Assembly (NCBI RefSeq): GCF_002940685.1
Contig: NZ_PNFP01000006.1
Coordinates: 1-64,000 of the forward strand
Length of the DNA stretch: 64,000 nt
Origin: Ensifer adhaerens
GTDB lineage: Bacteria; Pseudomonadota; Alphaproteobacteria; Rhizobiales; Rhizobiaceae
Direction: 5' to 3'
Shown: positions 39,300-49,104 of the stretch, piece after piece
How positions within the stretch are numbered: the first letter of the stretch is position 1
How the letters are laid out: each line of letters starts with the position of its first letter
Notes under the pieces: generated by a model
What the model was told of the DNA's origin: nothing
What the model saw: only the letters and a program-made list of their open reading frames with translations
Databases searched by the model: none
Translations under genes and position numbers: made by a program

Positions 39300-42208
39300 T
39301 GCCTCTAGCCCGCTCGCCCTTCGCCTGGTCAGCCTCCAAGCTGGCAGCGTTCTTGGTAACGCTCACGACGATTTTTTGTGCGCTCGGCGGCGCGGCCCAG
39401 GCCCTTGAGCCGGTGAAGATCTCGCGCGAAGACACGGCGCTCGACCTGACGGCGACGACCGAAATCTACAGCGGCCGCAACGAAGCCTTCCAGGTTTCAA
39501 CAGCACCGGGGACCGACGGCATCGTGCGCCGCATCGAAGTGCGTTCGAACAGCCCGGACCATCAGGGCGACTGGGCCGTATTCGCGCTCGCCAACGTTTC
39601 GGCCGAGCCGCTCGACCGCGTCATCGTCGCACCGCATTTCCGATTGGTGAACTCCAAGCTCTTCTGGCCGGACCTCGGCTCGAAGCGCATTCTTTCGATC
39701 ACGCCCAGCGAAGGATCGTCGCTCAGCCGCGAACCGAGCGACGAGGCGGACGTCTTCCGCATCACGCTGGCGCCGGGCGTCATCATCACCTTCGTCGCCG
39801 AGCTCGCGACACCGGAGCTGCCGCAGATCTACCTCTGGGAGCCGGACTCCTACAAGGATACGGTCAACGCCTTCACGCTTTATCGCGGCATCGTGCTCGG
39901 CATCGCCGGCCTGCTGGCGGTGTTCCTGACCATCCTTTTCGTCGTCAAGGGCACCTCGATGCTGCCGGCAACGGCCGCCCTTGCCTGGGCCGTCCTTGCC
40001 TATATCTGCGTCGACTTCGGCTTCCTGTCGAAGCTCATCAGCGTGACGGCGGGGGACGAGCGAATATGGCGCGCGGGCACCGAGGTCTTCCTCGCGGCCG
40101 GCCTCGTGATCTTCTTGTTCACCTATCTCAACCTCAATCGCTGGCACCAGCATCTGGGCTATGCGACGCTCGCCTGGATCCTCGGTCTCGGCCTGCTTTT
40201 CGGCGTTGCCGTCTACGATCCGGCGATCGCATCCGGCATCGCCCGTCTTTCCTTCGCGCTGACGGGCACGGTCGGTATCGTTCTGATCGCCTATCTCGGC
40301 TTCAACCGCTACGACCGCGCGATCCTTCTCGTTCCCGCCTGGCTGCTCATTCTCGTCTGGCTGTTCGGTGCGTGGCTGACGGTCACCGGCCAGCTCGCAA
40401 ACGACATCGTTCAGCCGGCGCTCGGCGGCGGTCTCGTGCTCATCGTGCTCCTGATCGGCTTTACCGTCATGCAGCACGCGGTTGCCGGCAGCGGCTATCA
40501 GCAGGGCCTGTTCTCCGATCTCGAGCGCCAGTCGCTCGCGCTCACCGGCTCCGGCGATACTGTCTGGGACTGGGACGTCGCCCGCGACCGCGTGGTGACC
40601 ATGCCCGATATCTCGACGCAGCTCGGACTCTCGCTCGGCAGCATGCACGGGCCGCTGCGCAACTGGCTACCGCGGTTGCACCCCGATGATCGCGACCGCT
40701 TCCGCGCCACGCTCGACGTTCTGCTCGAACGCCGCCGCGGCAAGCTCAACCATGAATTCCGCGTGCGCGCCGAGGATGGCCACTACCACTGGCTCTCGAT
40801 CCGCGCCCGGCCGGTGCTTGGCGCCAACGGCGAAATCATTCGCTGCGTCGGCACCATCATCGACATCACCGAACAGCGCAATTCGGTCGAACGGCTGCTG
40901 CACAATGCCCTGCTCGACAATCTGACGGGTCTGCCGAACCGCCAGGTCTTCCTCGACCGGCTGCAGGCGATGCTGCTGATGGCGGACGGCAGCAATTCCG
41001 TGCGCCCGACGGTTCTTGCGATCGACATCGACCGCTACAAGCAGGTCAACGATCTCTTGGGCATTGCCGCCGGCGACAACATTCTCATCGCGTTGACGCG
41101 CCGCCTGCGCCGGCTTCTGCGCCCGCAGGACACGCTCGCTCGTCTCGGCGGCGACCAGTTCGGCCTCATCCTGATGTCCGAGCGCGATCCGGCCAAGGTC
41201 GCGGATTTCGCCGATGCGGTGAGCAAGGCGATCATGGTGCCGCTCAACTACGGCAACCGCGAAATCAACCTGACCGCTTCGATCGGGCTTGTCTCCTGGC
41301 TCGACCAGGAGCAGAGCGCTGCCGGCCTTCTCGACGACGCCGAGCTCGCCATGTTCCGGGCCAAGAAGGAAGGCGGCAACCGCGTCGAACCGTTCCGCCC
41401 GGCCTTCCGGACCTCCGGCTCGGACCGGATGCAGCTCGAAGCGGACCTCAAGCGGGCGATCGAACGCAAGGAGCTTTCGCTCGTCTACCAGCCGATCGTA
41501 CGGCTGAACGACGCCGAGATCGCCGGATTCGAAGCCTTGATGCGCTGGGATCATCCCAAGCGCGGCAACATCTCGCCGACCGAATTCATCCCGATCGCCG
41601 AGAACTCCGACCTCATCAACCAGCTCGGCATGTTTGCCTTCGACCGGGCGACCAGCGACCTGACGGAATGGCAGCTCCAGACCGGCGACCTGCCGATCTT
41701 CGTTTCGATCAATCTTTCGAGCGCGCAGCTTCTCAACAACGAGCTCTATGACGACGTTCGCGCCATCCTCAACAAGAACCGGTGCGACCCGGGCAAGGTG
41801 AAGATGGAGCTGACGGAATCGCTCGTGATGGAAAATCCCGAGCAGGCGCGCCTCGTGCTCGAAAAACTGAAAGAAGCCGGGCTCAAGCTGGCGCTCGACG
41901 ACTTCGGAACCGGCCATTCGTCGCTCTCCTACCTCACCCGCTTCCCCTTCGACACAATCAAGATCGACAAGGCGCTGGTGCGCGACCCGAGCGACAAGCG
42001 CGGTATTCTGCTGCGCTCGGTTATCACCATGGCGCGCGAACTCGACATGCAGGTGGTGGCCGAGGGCATCGAGTCCGAGGACGACGCGATCCAGCTGTCG
42101 CAGATGGGCTGCGACTACGGCCAGAGCTTCCTCTTCGGCCCGCCGATCGGCTCGGAATCGATCCAACGGCTGCTGAAGGAACGCTTTCCTCTGATGAAGC
42201 GGGCGTAA
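39299..42208 (+). CDS. Membrane-bound 7TM-PAS-GGDEF-EAL cyclic-di-GMP protein
   Basis: A 969-residue signalling protein. Order: signal/TM region (about 10-30), a periplasmic DISM-like sensory region to about residue 195, seven transmembrane segments (about 200-400), a PAS domain (about 410-530), a GGDEF domain and an EAL domain at the end. The GGDEF signature is degenerate, reading LGGDQF (codons near 41146-41160) instead of GGDEF, which probably removes cyclase activity. The EAL domain keeps FEALMRWDHP and ALDDFGTGHSSLSYL and can act as a c-di-GMP phosphodiesterase. Its TGATG overlap with the acetyltransferase couples the two. Confidence 0.9.
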   Translation: MPLARSPFAWSASKLAAFLVTLTTIFCALGGAAQALEPVKISREDTALDLTATTEIYSGRNEAFQVSTAPGTDGIVRRIEVRSNSPDHQGDWAVFALANVSAEPLDRVIVAPHFRLVNSKLFWPDLGSKRILSITPSEGSSLSREPSDEADVFRITLAPGVIITFVAELATPELPQIYLWEPDSYKDTVNAFTLYRGIVLGIAGLLAVFLTILFVVKGTSMLPATAALAWAVLAYICVDFGFLSKLISVTAGDERIWRAGTEVFLAAGLVIFLFTYLNLNRWHQHLGYATLAWILGLGLLFGVAVYDPAIASGIARLSFALTGTVGIVLIAYLGFNRYDRAILLVPAWLLILVWLFGAWLTVTGQLANDIVQPALGGGLVLIVLLIGFTVMQHAVAGSGYQQGLFSDLERQSLALTGSGDTVWDWDVARDRVVTMPDISTQLGLSLGSMHGPLRNWLPRLHPDDRDRFRATLDVLLERRRGKLNHEFRVRAEDGHYHWLSIRARPVLGANGEIIRCVGTIIDITEQRNSVERLLHNALLDNLTGLPNRQVFLDRLQAMLLMADGSNSVRPTVLAIDIDRYKQVNDLLGIAAGDNILIALTRRLRRLLRPQDTLARLGGDQFGLILMSERDPAKVADFADAVSKAIMVPLNYGNREINLTASIGLVSWLDQEQSAAGLLDDAELAMFRAKKEGGNRVEPFRPAFRTSGSDRMQLEADLKRAIERKELSLVYQPIVRLNDAEIAGFEALMRWDHPKRGNISPTEFIPIAENSDLINQLGMFAFDRATSDLTEWQLQTGDLPIFVSINLSSAQLLNNELYDDVRAILNKNRCDPGKVKMELTESLVMENPEQARLVLEKLKEAGLKLALDDFGTGHSSLSYLTRFPFDTIKIDKALVRDPSDKRGILLRSVITMARELDMQVVAEGIESEDDAIQLSQMGCDYGQSFLFGPPIGSESIQRLLKERFPLMKRA

Positions 42209-42249
42209 TCGCCAACGCGACGTCGCCCAGCGTGCAAACCATCATCTCC

Positions 42250-42281
42250 AAGCCCGTCGGCTACAACCCGACGGGCTTTTC
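42250..42281 (+). terminator. Terminator after the EAL gene
   Basis: AGCCCGTCGG (42251-42260) pairs with CCGACGGGCT (42268-42277), loop CTACAAC, followed by TTT. It suits termination of the GGDEF-EAL gene. Confidence 0.85.
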
Positions 42282-42322
42282 ATTTCGGCATCAAGGATCT
42301 GGAAGAAGGGGTTACCCGCCAA

Positions 42323-42931
42323 TCAGGCGTGGCCGGCGTCCATGGAGAGCATCGCTGCCGAGACGCCCATCAGCGCCAGCGCCCGGTCGTACTTGTCGTC
42401 GAGCGCCTTGTCGAAGATCAGTTCCTCGCGCGCCGGGCATGTCAGCCAGCCGTTCTGGGTAATTTCCGATTCGAGCTGGCCCGGTCCCCACCCGGCATAG
42501 CCGAGCATCATCGTCGCCCGAACGGGACCTTCCCCGCGCGAAATGGCGCGGACGATGTCGAGCGTTGCCGTCAGGCAGATATCGTCGCTGACGGGGATGC
42601 TGGAGTCGCTCAGATAGTCGTCGGAATGGAGCACGAAGCCGCGCCCGGTCTCGACCGGACCGCCTGCCTGAATCTGGAAATCCCGTGTGATCTGCGGAAG
42701 GCGGATCGCCTCTTCCTCATCGAGAAGATCGAGATGGAGCAGTACGTCGGGGAAGGTCAGTTGCTGTGGCCGGTTGAGCACGAAGCCCATGGCGCCATCG
42801 TCCGAATGGGCGCAGATGAAGATGACCGTGCGGGCAAAGTTGGCGTCAAACATTCCAGGCATGGCGATCAGAAACTGACCGTCAAGAAAGCCTCGCTCGC
42901 GTCTCTTCTGCGCCGTCGGAGTTGCCATCAT
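42323..42931 (-). CDS. YqgE/AlgH-family protein
   Basis: A 202-residue YqgE/AlgH (DUF179) protein. The family hallmarks are present: [20 protein letters not shown] near the start, [20 protein letters not shown], and the [19 protein letters not shown] region. The biochemical role is not established; in pseudomonads the family was linked to alginate regulation, a link that has not proved general. It is convergent with the EAL gene and divergent from the DsbD-N-like gene. Confidence 0.9.
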   Translation of the reverse strand: MMATPTAQKRRERGFLDGQFLIAMPGMFDANFARTVIFICAHSDDGAMGFVLNRPQQLTFPDVLLHLDLLDEEEAIRLPQITRDFQIQAGGPVETGRGFVLHSDDYLSDSSIPVSDDICLTATLDIVRAISRGEGPVRATMMLGYAGWGPGQLESEITQNGWLTCPAREELIFDKALDDKYDRALALMGVSAAMLSMDAGHA

Positions 42932-43097
42932 GTAAACAGCCTATCAATTCGCCGCGAAATGAAAAGCGCCTCAGCGTCGCGGCCCAGAATTAATGCACGC
43001 ACGACGTTCACTTCGCCGTGTCCGATCAAGCAATTATGATCGTAGCGTCCGATGCAGCGTCTGGAGCGTCTTCGGCAAAAGCGATATTGCTTGCCGC

Positions 43098-43940
43098 ATG
43101 CTCCAGTGCTCTACACACCAGAAAATGGCCCAGTTGATCGGCGCGGCAACCCTCGTCGGCGGTTTTTTTCTCCCGCTCAGCGCCAATGCGGCCACCAGCG
43201 AGTGGGTCACCTCCCCCGGCGGCATGATCCGCCTGGTCGCGGCCTCCCCCAAGCAGGATGGCACGATCCCGGCGACACTTGAAATCAAGCTCAACCCGGG
43301 CTGGAAGACCTATTGGCGGGAGCCCGGCGCAAGCGGCATTCCTCCGCAGGTGACGCTCGATCCCGCAGGCGGCGTGGTGCTGGAGAAGATCGGCTTTCCG
43401 GTACCGAAAACGTTCGACGACGGCGTCGTGCGCTATGTCGGCTACGACAAGCCAGTCGCCTTCCCCCTGACGCTGAAGCGTGTAAGTGGCGACGGCGACG
43501 TCACCATTCGCGCCTCGGTGTTCCTCGGCATCTGCGAGGATATCTGCATTCCGGTTCAGGGCGAGCTGACGCTCGCCGTCAAAGAGGACGGCTTCGACAA
43601 TCCGCTCGACGGCGCGCGCATCGATGATGCCGTCGCCGCGCTGCCGGAAGCGCCGTCGGCGGATTTTTCCGTGACCGCGAGCCGCTTCGACGCGGACAAG
43701 GCCGTGCTGCATCTGTCCGTGCGCCTGCCCGCCGGCGGCAAGGATCCGGAGCTTTTCCTTGCCGGTCCCACAGGCTTCGCGTTCGGCAAGCCGGAAATGC
43801 AGCCCGAAGGCGACGGGGAACTCAGAGCGATCGTGCCGGTCAAGCTTGCGGGCAAGGACAGGGAACTCAAGGGCAAGCCGATCGTTTTGACGGTGCGCAC
43901 CGCGAACCGCAGCATGGAGACCACGCTTGCCTTTGACTAG
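43098..43940 (+). CDS. DsbD N-terminal (DsbD-alpha)-like periplasmic protein
   Basis: A 280-residue secreted protein. It has a signal segment (to about residue 34, ending LPLSANAA), then a domain resembling DsbD-alpha, the periplasmic electron-acceptor domain of the DsbD system: LNPGWKTYWREPGASGIPPQ and FLGICEDICIPVQGEL with the CxxxC cysteines of DsbD-alpha. The membrane and thioredoxin parts of DsbD are absent, so it is a stand-alone alpha-like protein. I chose the ATG at 43098; 43125 is also plausible. A peroxiredoxin follows, which fits a redox context. Confidence 0.8.
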   Translation: MLQCSTHQKMAQLIGAATLVGGFFLPLSANAATSEWVTSPGGMIRLVAASPKQDGTIPATLEIKLNPGWKTYWREPGASGIPPQVTLDPAGGVVLEKIGFPVPKTFDDGVVRYVGYDKPVAFPLTLKRVSGDGDVTIRASVFLGICEDICIPVQGELTLAVKEDGFDNPLDGARIDDAVAALPEAPSADFSVTASRFDADKAVLHLSVRLPAGGKDPELFLAGPTGFAFGKPEMQPEGDGELRAIVPVKLAGKDRELKGKPIVLTVRTANRSMETTLAFD

Positions 43941-44008
43941 GGCGGCTCTATAGTCCCGCAAGCTCTCCGACGTGCGCGGAGAGAGACAAGCAACGCAAGG
44001 AGAGTGCC

Positions 44009-44494
44009 GTGACCATTGCCGTCGGAGACAAGCTGCCAGCCGCAACATTCAAGGAAAAGACCGCCGACGGTCCGGTCGAGGTCACCACCGACCAGCTCTT
44101 TGCCGGCAAGCGGGTCGTACTCTTCGCGGTCCCCGGCGCGTTTACACCCACCTGCTCGCTCAATCATCTGCCCGGCTATCTCGAAAACCGCGACGCGATC
44201 CTTGCCCGCGGCATCGACGACATCGCCGTCGTCTCCGTCAATGACCTGCATGTCATGGGCGCCTGGGCGACCACGTCGGGCGGCATGGGCAAGATCCACT
44301 TTCTCTCGGACTGGAACGCGGCCTTCACCAAGGCGCTCGGCATGGACATCGACCTTTCGGCCGGCACGCTCGGCGTGCGCTCGAAGCGCTATTCGATGCT
44401 GGTCGAGGACGGCGTGGTGAAGTCGCTCAATCTCGAAGAGAGCCCCGGCCAGGCGACCGTTTCGGGCGCTGCCGCGATGCTCGAGCAGCTCTGA
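44009..44494 (+). CDS. Peroxiredoxin (Prx5/AhpC-type)
   Basis: A 161-residue peroxiredoxin. The peroxidatic cysteine lies in VPGAFTPTCSLNHLPGY, the Prx5-type signature; a second resolving cysteine is not obvious, so it may use glutaredoxin or another partner. It should reduce peroxides in the cytoplasm. AAGGAG lies before a GTG start at 44009. The preceding gene is a DsbD-alpha-like protein on the same strand and the following hairpin ends the unit. GC composition and neighbours look normal for the core genome. Confidence 0.92.
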   Translation: MTIAVGDKLPAATFKEKTADGPVEVTTDQLFAGKRVVLFAVPGAFTPTCSLNHLPGYLENRDAILARGIDDIAVVSVNDLHVMGAWATTSGGMGKIHFLSDWNAAFTKALGMDIDLSAGTLGVRSKRYSMLVEDGVVKSLNLEESPGQATVSGAAAMLEQL

Positions 44495-44518
44495 GCGCAG
44501 AAACAACCGCAAACGAAA

Positions 44519-44540
44519 ACGGGCCTCGCGGCCCGTCTTT
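44519..44540. terminator. Terminator between peroxiredoxin and rnhA
   Basis: ACGGGCC (44519-44525) pairs with GGCCCGT (44530-44536) around TCGC, then CTTTC. The genes on either side are convergent. Confidence 0.7.
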
Positions 44541-45007
44541 CATTTCACCAGAAGCGAGCCCAGGCCGCGCTTTTTCTTGTAGGGCTCCATGCCCTTGCGC
44601 GCGAGCTCGTCGGCACGCTCGTTCTCCGGGTGGCCGGCATGGCCCTTGACCCAGTGCCAGGTCACCTTGTGCCGCCGGTTGGCTTCATCCAGCCGCTGCC
44701 AGAGTTCGCCGTTCTTGACCGGCTTCTTGTCGGCGGTCTTCCAGCCGTTCTTCTTCCAGCCATGGATCCACTTGGAGATGCCGTCCATGACATATTTGCT
44801 GTCGGTGTGGAGATCGACCTCGCAGGCGCTCTTCAGCGCATCGAGTGCGGAGATCGCCGCCAGCAGTTCCATGCGGTTGTTGGTGGTCTCGGCCTCGCCG
44901 CCGGAGAGTTCCTTTTCCACCTCGCCATAGCGCAGCACCGCGCCCCAGCCGCCCGGCCCCGGATTGCCCGAGCAGGCGCCGTCAGTGAAGATTTCGACGT
45001 GCTTCAT
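44540..45007 (-). CDS. rnhA: Ribonuclease HI
   Basis: RNase HI cuts RNA in RNA-DNA hybrids, removing R-loops and primers. The 155-residue protein has all four catalytic acidic residues in canonical spacing: D near residue 8 ([19 protein letters not shown]), E near 46 in [13 protein letters not shown] near 68 in [10 protein letters not shown], and D near 132 in [11 protein letters not shown]. Its ATG overlaps the thrB stop (ATGA), coupling the two. A terminator follows. Confidence 0.96.
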   Translation of the reverse strand: MKHVEIFTDGACSGNPGPGGWGAVLRYGEVEKELSGGEAETTNNRMELLAAISALDALKSACEVDLHTDSKYVMDGISKWIHGWKKNGWKTADKKPVKNGELWQRLDEANRRHKVTWHWVKGHAGHPENERADELARKGMEPYKKKRGLGSLLVK

Positions 45008-45984
45008 GCCCGGCCCCCATCAAGGCGCAGGCCATACTCCGCACTGGAAGCAATCGCCCGATGGAAGCGGATCTTCGTCAGATATTCGAGTGGATCCTTC
45101 TTGACCACGAGCGCGCCGGCCGGCGTCGTCAGCCAGTCGTAGAGGCGCGTCAGGAAGAAGCGCAGCGCCGAGCCGCGGCAGAGCAGCGGCAGGGCTTCGA
45201 CCTCCTCAGGCGTCAGCTTGCGCACGCTCTCGTAGCCCGAAAGCATCGCCATGCCCTTGGTGATGTTGTAGGAGCCGTTCTTCTCGAAGCACCAGGAATT
45301 GAGGCAGACGGCAACGTCATAGGCGAGGTAATCGTTGCAGGCGAAATAAAAGTCGATCAGGCCGGAGAGCCTGTCGCCGAGGAAGAAGACGTTGTCCGGG
45401 AAGAGATCCGCGTGGATGACACCTTCCGGCAGCGATTTCGGCCAATGGCGCTCCAGGTGCTCAAGCTCCGCCGATATCTCGTCCTTCAGGCCCGGCTGCA
45501 CCTCGTCGGCGCGCGCCTCGGAGTTGAGCCAGAGCGGCCGCCAGCCGCCGACGGAAAGCGCATTGGTGCGCTTCAGCGCGAAGCCTTCGCCGGCCAGATG
45601 CATGGCGGCAAGCGCCTTGCCCACTTCATGGCAATGCTTGGCTTCGGGTTTCCTCAGCCACATGCCCTCAAGGAAGGAGATGACGGCAGCCGGGCGCCCG
45701 GAGAGCTCGCCGAGCAGCTTGCCGTCGGCGCGCGGCAACGGCAGCGGGCACGACAGGCCGCCCTCGGCAAGGTGATGCATCAGCCCGAGGAAGAACGGCA
45801 GGTCGTCGGCATTCACGCGCTTTTCGTAGAGCGTGAGGATGTAGGAACCCTTGGTCGTGTGCAGCAGGAAATTGGAGTTCTCGACACCCTCGGCAATCCC
45901 CTTGTAGGAGGTCAGCTGGCCGACGTCATAGGCGGCGAGAAAACGGGCGAGATCATCTTCCGTGATATCGGTGTAAACGGCCAA
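45004..45984 (-). CDS. thrB: Homoserine kinase (type II, choline-kinase-like)
   Basis: ThrB phosphorylates homoserine for threonine synthesis, feeding the thrC enzyme encoded 9 kb away. The 326-residue protein belongs to the kinase-like (APH fold) family: [20 protein letters not shown] near the start, the catalytic loop [14 protein letters not shown] and [19 protein letters not shown]. This is the usual thrB type in alphaproteobacteria, distinct from the GHMP kinase of enterics. It lies 40 bases after ispH and overlaps rnhA. Confidence 0.95.
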   Translation of the reverse strand: MAVYTDITEDDLARFLAAYDVGQLTSYKGIAEGVENSNFLLHTTKGSYILTLYEKRVNADDLPFFLGLMHHLAEGGLSCPLPLPRADGKLLGELSGRPAAVISFLEGMWLRKPEAKHCHEVGKALAAMHLAGEGFALKRTNALSVGGWRPLWLNSEARADEVQPGLKDEISAELEHLERHWPKSLPEGVIHADLFPDNVFFLGDRLSGLIDFYFACNDYLAYDVAVCLNSWCFEKNGSYNITKGMAMLSGYESVRKLTPEEVEALPLLCRGSALRFFLTRLYDWLTTPAGALVVKKDPLEYLTKIRFHRAIASSAEYGLRLDGGRA

Positions 45985-46024
45985 GATTGTCCACTCTCAA
46001 GAAAATGCGGGCAGGAAATGGGGC

Positions 46025-47035
46025 TTATTCGCCGTTGACGAAAGCCATGTCGGCGGATGTCAGCGGCACGTGGCGGATCTCGCGGTTGACGAGGAAATTC
46101 TCGTTTTCCTCGACCGTGTCGGCAAGTTCCACCGAAGCATCGTAGCGTTCGCGAAACGCCTCGATGATCTCGTTGACGATGACTTCCGGCGCAGACGCGC
46201 CGGCCGACAGGCCCACCGTCGAAATATCGCCGATTTCGTCCCAATCGATTTCCGAGGCGCGCTGCACCAGCACCGATTTCTTCGCGCCGGCTCGCAGCGC
46301 CACTTCGACCAGGCGCTTCGAGTTGGACGAGTTGGGAGCGCCGACGACCAGGAACAGGTCGCAGCCTGGCGCTGCCTGCTTGACCGCCTCCTGGCGGTTG
46401 GTGGTGGCGTAGCAGATCGAGTCGGCCGCCGGCGCCGTCAGGTTCGGGAAACGCTCGTGCAGGCGCTTGATGACGCCGGCGGTATCGTCGACCGAGAGCG
46501 TCGTCTGCGTGACGAAGCCGAGATTGTCTGCGTCCGGCGGCTGATAGACGTCGGCGTCCTCGACGGTCTCGACCAGCGAGACCGCACCCTCCGGCAATTG
46601 GCCCATGGTGCCGATCACTTCCGGATGGCCGGCATGGCCGATCAGGACGACGTGGCGGCCGAGGCGGTGATGGCGCATCGCCTGCTTGTGGACCTTGGAA
46701 ACCAGCGGACAGGTGGCGTCGAGATAGAAGAGGTTGCGGGCATCCGCATCGGCCGGCACCGATTTCGGCACGCCATGGGCGGAGAAGACCACCGGCTGCT
46801 TGCGGTGTTCCGGCGGGATCTCGTCGAGTTCCTCGACGAAGATCGCACCCTTGGCTTCGAGCCCCTCGACCACATAGCGATTGTGAACAATCTCGTGGCG
46901 GACATAGACCGGCGCGCCGAATTCCTTCAGCGCCAGAACGACGATCTGGATCGCCCTGTCGACGCCGGCGCAGAAGCCGCGCGGGCCGCAAAGGCGAATG
47001 GTGATCGGGGATTTTGCTGCTGCCGATGATGCCAT
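46025..47035 (-). CDS. ispH: 4-hydroxy-3-methylbut-2-enyl diphosphate reductase
   Basis: IspH makes IPP and DMAPP in the last step of the MEP isoprenoid pathway. The 336-residue protein has the three iron-sulfur cysteines in their known contexts ([36 protein letters not shown]). It also has the histidine-containing AHGVPKSV and [14 protein letters not shown] segments that bind substrate. It starts at ATG 47035, three bases after the DUF1304 gene stops, and lies 40 bases before thrB on the same strand. A distant connection to the heme-O synthesis of the oxidase cluster through prenyl supply is possible but speculative. Confidence 0.96.
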   Translation of the reverse strand: MASSAAAKSPITIRLCGPRGFCAGVDRAIQIVVLALKEFGAPVYVRHEIVHNRYVVEGLEAKGAIFVEELDEIPPEHRKQPVVFSAHGVPKSVPADADARNLFYLDATCPLVSKVHKQAMRHHRLGRHVVLIGHAGHPEVIGTMGQLPEGAVSLVETVEDADVYQPPDADNLGFVTQTTLSVDDTAGVIKRLHERFPNLTAPAADSICYATTNRQEAVKQAAPGCDLFLVVGAPNSSNSKRLVEVALRAGAKKSVLVQRASEIDWDEIGDISTVGLSAGASAPEVIVNEIIEAFRERYDASVELADTVEENENFLVNREIRHVPLTSADMAFVNGE

Positions 47036-47038
47036 GGA

Positions 47039-47404
47039 TCAGGATGCCATTAGTAGGAAAACGAGCGCTGCGATCGCCGGGCCACCCTGGATGAAGAGGA
47101 TGCGCGGCTTGACCGACCACGCGCCATATATAGCGGCAACGACCACGCACACAAGGAAGAACACCTTCAGCTGAACGGCGAAGGACGGTTCTGCCTGGAT
47201 CAACGACCAGAACAGGCCGGCGGCAAGAAAGCCGTTGTAGAGGCCCTGATTGGCGGCGAGCACGCGCGTCGTCTCCGCCTGCTCCGGCGTCATGCGGAAG
47301 ACCGCCCTCCCTTGAGGGCCGGTCCACAGGAACATCTCGAGAACCAGAAAGCCGACATGCAGCAGCCCGGTCAAGGCAATCAGTGTATTCGCGATGATCG
47401 TCAT
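47039..47404 (-). CDS. DUF1304 membrane protein
   Basis: A 121-residue small membrane protein with four predicted transmembrane segments. It matches DUF1304: HVGFLVLEMFLWTGPQGRAV near the start, then ETTRVLAANQGLYNGFLAAG and a C-terminal IQGGPAIAALVFLLM. The function is not known. The ATG at 47404 follows GAGGGC; the longer frame to 47425 lacks support. It lies between SURF1 and ispH on the same strand, with tight spacing to ispH. Confidence 0.85.
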   Translation of the reverse strand: MTIIANTLIALTGLLHVGFLVLEMFLWTGPQGRAVFRMTPEQAETTRVLAANQGLYNGFLAAGLFWSLIQAEPSFAVQLKVFFLVCVVVAAIYGAWSVKPRILFIQGGPAIAALVFLLMAS

Positions 47405-47455
47405 CGTTGCCCTCGCGGTCGTCACACCAGCGTTACCATGACGGCAAGCGCGCGG

Positions 47456-48199
47456 CTATCGCCCCCGCCGAAACGCGTAGATACCGCTGACCAGCACCAG
47501 TGCACCGGCCAGCCCGTACCAGGTCAGGGCATATTGCAGGTGGTTGTTGGGCAGGTCGAACTGGGTGACGCCGCCGATCGGAAGACCACCGGGATTGGGC
47601 GCCGCATCGGCATCGACGAAGAACGGCACCACCTTGTCGGCCGGAAGGTCGACCGAGGACGCCATCGTGTCGAGGTCCTTCCAGTAGAAGATGTTCTTGG
47701 CCAGATCGTTGTCCGGGACGAGCGACGACGGCTTTCCGTCAAGCTTCGGTCTTGCGAGACCATGCACGCCGACGAAGGCGGGCAGCTCGCCGGCAAGACG
47801 GGTCGATGCATCCTTCTGCTCGAAAGGCACGAAACCGCGATTGACGAAGAGAAAGCGGTCGTCGTCCAGCCGTAGCGGCGTGAAGACGTAGTAGCCGGTG
47901 CGACCATTGAACGTCGCGAAGAAATGCCGCTCCTTGGTGTGGTCGAACCCGCCGGTCACCGAAACGGTGCGGTAATCGATGTCGCCACCATCAGCGAGGA
48001 TCTTCTCGATCTCGGCAAGCGTCGCCGGCGGCGCGGACCTGCGCTCGGCCATCGCCGAAAGCAGCCCTTCCTTCCAGTACAGCCGCTGCATCTGCCAGGT
48101 ACCGAGCGAGACGAGAATGGCGAAAGTCGCGACGAGCAGCAGCAACGTGCCGATGCGGCCGGCCAGGCCGCCCTTTTTCCTGGTCCCGATCTCAGCCAC
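47456..48199 (-). CDS. SURF1-family cytochrome oxidase assembly protein
   Basis: A 247-residue SURF1 protein, which helps insert heme a into cytochrome oxidase subunit I. It has one N-terminal transmembrane helix (IGTLLLLVATFAILVSLGTW), a periplasmic domain with FVNRGFVPFEQKDAS and a C-terminal transmembrane helix before the terminal arginine-rich tail. The GTG at 48199 overlaps the stop of the DUF983 gene. Placement after the oxidase genes fits its role in aa3 assembly. Confidence 0.9.
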   Translation of the reverse strand: MAEIGTRKKGGLAGRIGTLLLLVATFAILVSLGTWQMQRLYWKEGLLSAMAERRSAPPATLAEIEKILADGGDIDYRTVSVTGGFDHTKERHFFATFNGRTGYYVFTPLRLDDDRFLFVNRGFVPFEQKDASTRLAGELPAFVGVHGLARPKLDGKPSSLVPDNDLAKNIFYWKDLDTMASSVDLPADKVVPFFVDADAAPNPGGLPIGGVTQFDLPNNHLQYALTWYGLAGALVLVSGIYAFRRGR

Positions 48200-48575
48200 G
48201 GTCGATCTCGCCCGGCCGCGCATTGTTGCGGTATTGCAGGTTGATCAGGATGCCTTTCAGCATGCGCGTCAGGCCGAGGCTGAAGATCACCGCAAGCGGG
48301 ATCCACAGAATGAAGTGCAGCCAGAGCGGCGGATTGAAGTTGACCTCCGCCCACAACGCCGCGCCGACGACGACGAAGCCGACGATCAGGATCACGAAGA
48401 CCACCGGACCGTCGCCGGCATCGGCGAACTTGTAGTCAAGATCACAGCTTGCGCAGGCGGGCTTGACCTTCAGAAACCCGTCAAAGAGCTTGCCCTGGCC
48501 GCAGCGCGGGCAGAGCCCCTTGATCCCGGTCATCACCGGATCCACCGGCGGGAAATGTGCCTTGTCTTCACTCAC
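48192..48575 (-). CDS. DUF983 membrane protein
   Basis: A 127-residue protein with two cysteine pairs (LCPRCGQGKLFDGFLKV and PACASCDLDYKF) that probably bind zinc, then two transmembrane helices (VVFVILIVGFVVVGAALWA and LHFILWIPLAVIFSLGL). This is the DUF983 family, found next to cytochrome oxidase genes in many alphaproteobacteria, so a role in oxidase biogenesis is likely. Its GTG start overlaps the L,D-transpeptidase stop and its stop overlaps SURF1. Confidence 0.88.
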   Translation of the reverse strand: MSEDKAHFPPVDPVMTGIKGLCPRCGQGKLFDGFLKVKPACASCDLDYKFADAGDGPVVFVILIVGFVVVGAALWAEVNFNPPLWLHFILWIPLAVIFSLGLTRMLKGILINLQYRNNARPGEIDRG

Positions 48576-49060
48576 GGCTTGATCTCGATCGGCGTGTTGT
48601 TGGGGACCATCGTCCAGATTTCATCCATTTGCGCATTGGTAACGGCAATGCAGCCGTTCGTCCAATCGAAGCGCTGCGTCAAAAAGGCCAGCCAGCCGAA
48701 ATAGTTGCGCTGGCCATGGATCATGATCATGCCGCCTGGATCGACGCCACCTGCCGCGGCGGCAGCCACGTCGGCCGGTGCCGGATAGGACACGTGGATC
48801 GACTTGTGGTAACCGCTCCCGGGATTGCGCCAGTCGAGCAGATAAAGCCCTTCCGGCGTCCTCTCGTCGCCTTCCTGCCGCTTGTGGCCGAGGGGGTTGC
48901 CACCGTGCGCAACCGCATACTCGCGGATCACCTGATCGCCCTGGAACAGCTGCAGCAGCCGCCGCTCCTTGTGCACGACAACCCTGTCCGCGATATCGGC
49001 CGCCGCAGCGGGGAGCCCGCTGGATGCCAGAAGGGTCACCGCCAGAAACGCCAACCTCAT
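48572..49060 (-). CDS. L,D-transpeptidase (YkuD) family protein
   Basis: A 162-residue secreted protein with signal peptide (MRLAFLAVTLLASSGLPAAAA) and a YkuD domain. The catalytic motif is visible as MIMIHGQRN and, after a short gap, DWTNGCIAVTNAQMDEIW, with the nucleophilic cysteine. The family makes 3-3 cross-links in peptidoglycan or attaches proteins to it. It overlaps the DUF983 gene (GTGA) and follows the oxidase terminator, so it heads a unit that also carries oxidase assembly genes, an unusual combination. Confidence 0.9.
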   Translation of the reverse strand: MRLAFLAVTLLASSGLPAAAADIADRVVVHKERRLLQLFQGDQVIREYAVAHGGNPLGHKRQEGDERTPEGLYLLDWRNPGSGYHKSIHVSYPAPADVAAAAAGGVDPGGMIMIHGQRNYFGWLAFLTQRFDWTNGCIAVTNAQMDEIWTMVPNNTPIEIKP

Positions 49061-49104
49061 TTCGCTCTACCCCGCAACGCTGATCCCCGAGCACACCACC
49101 AAAA

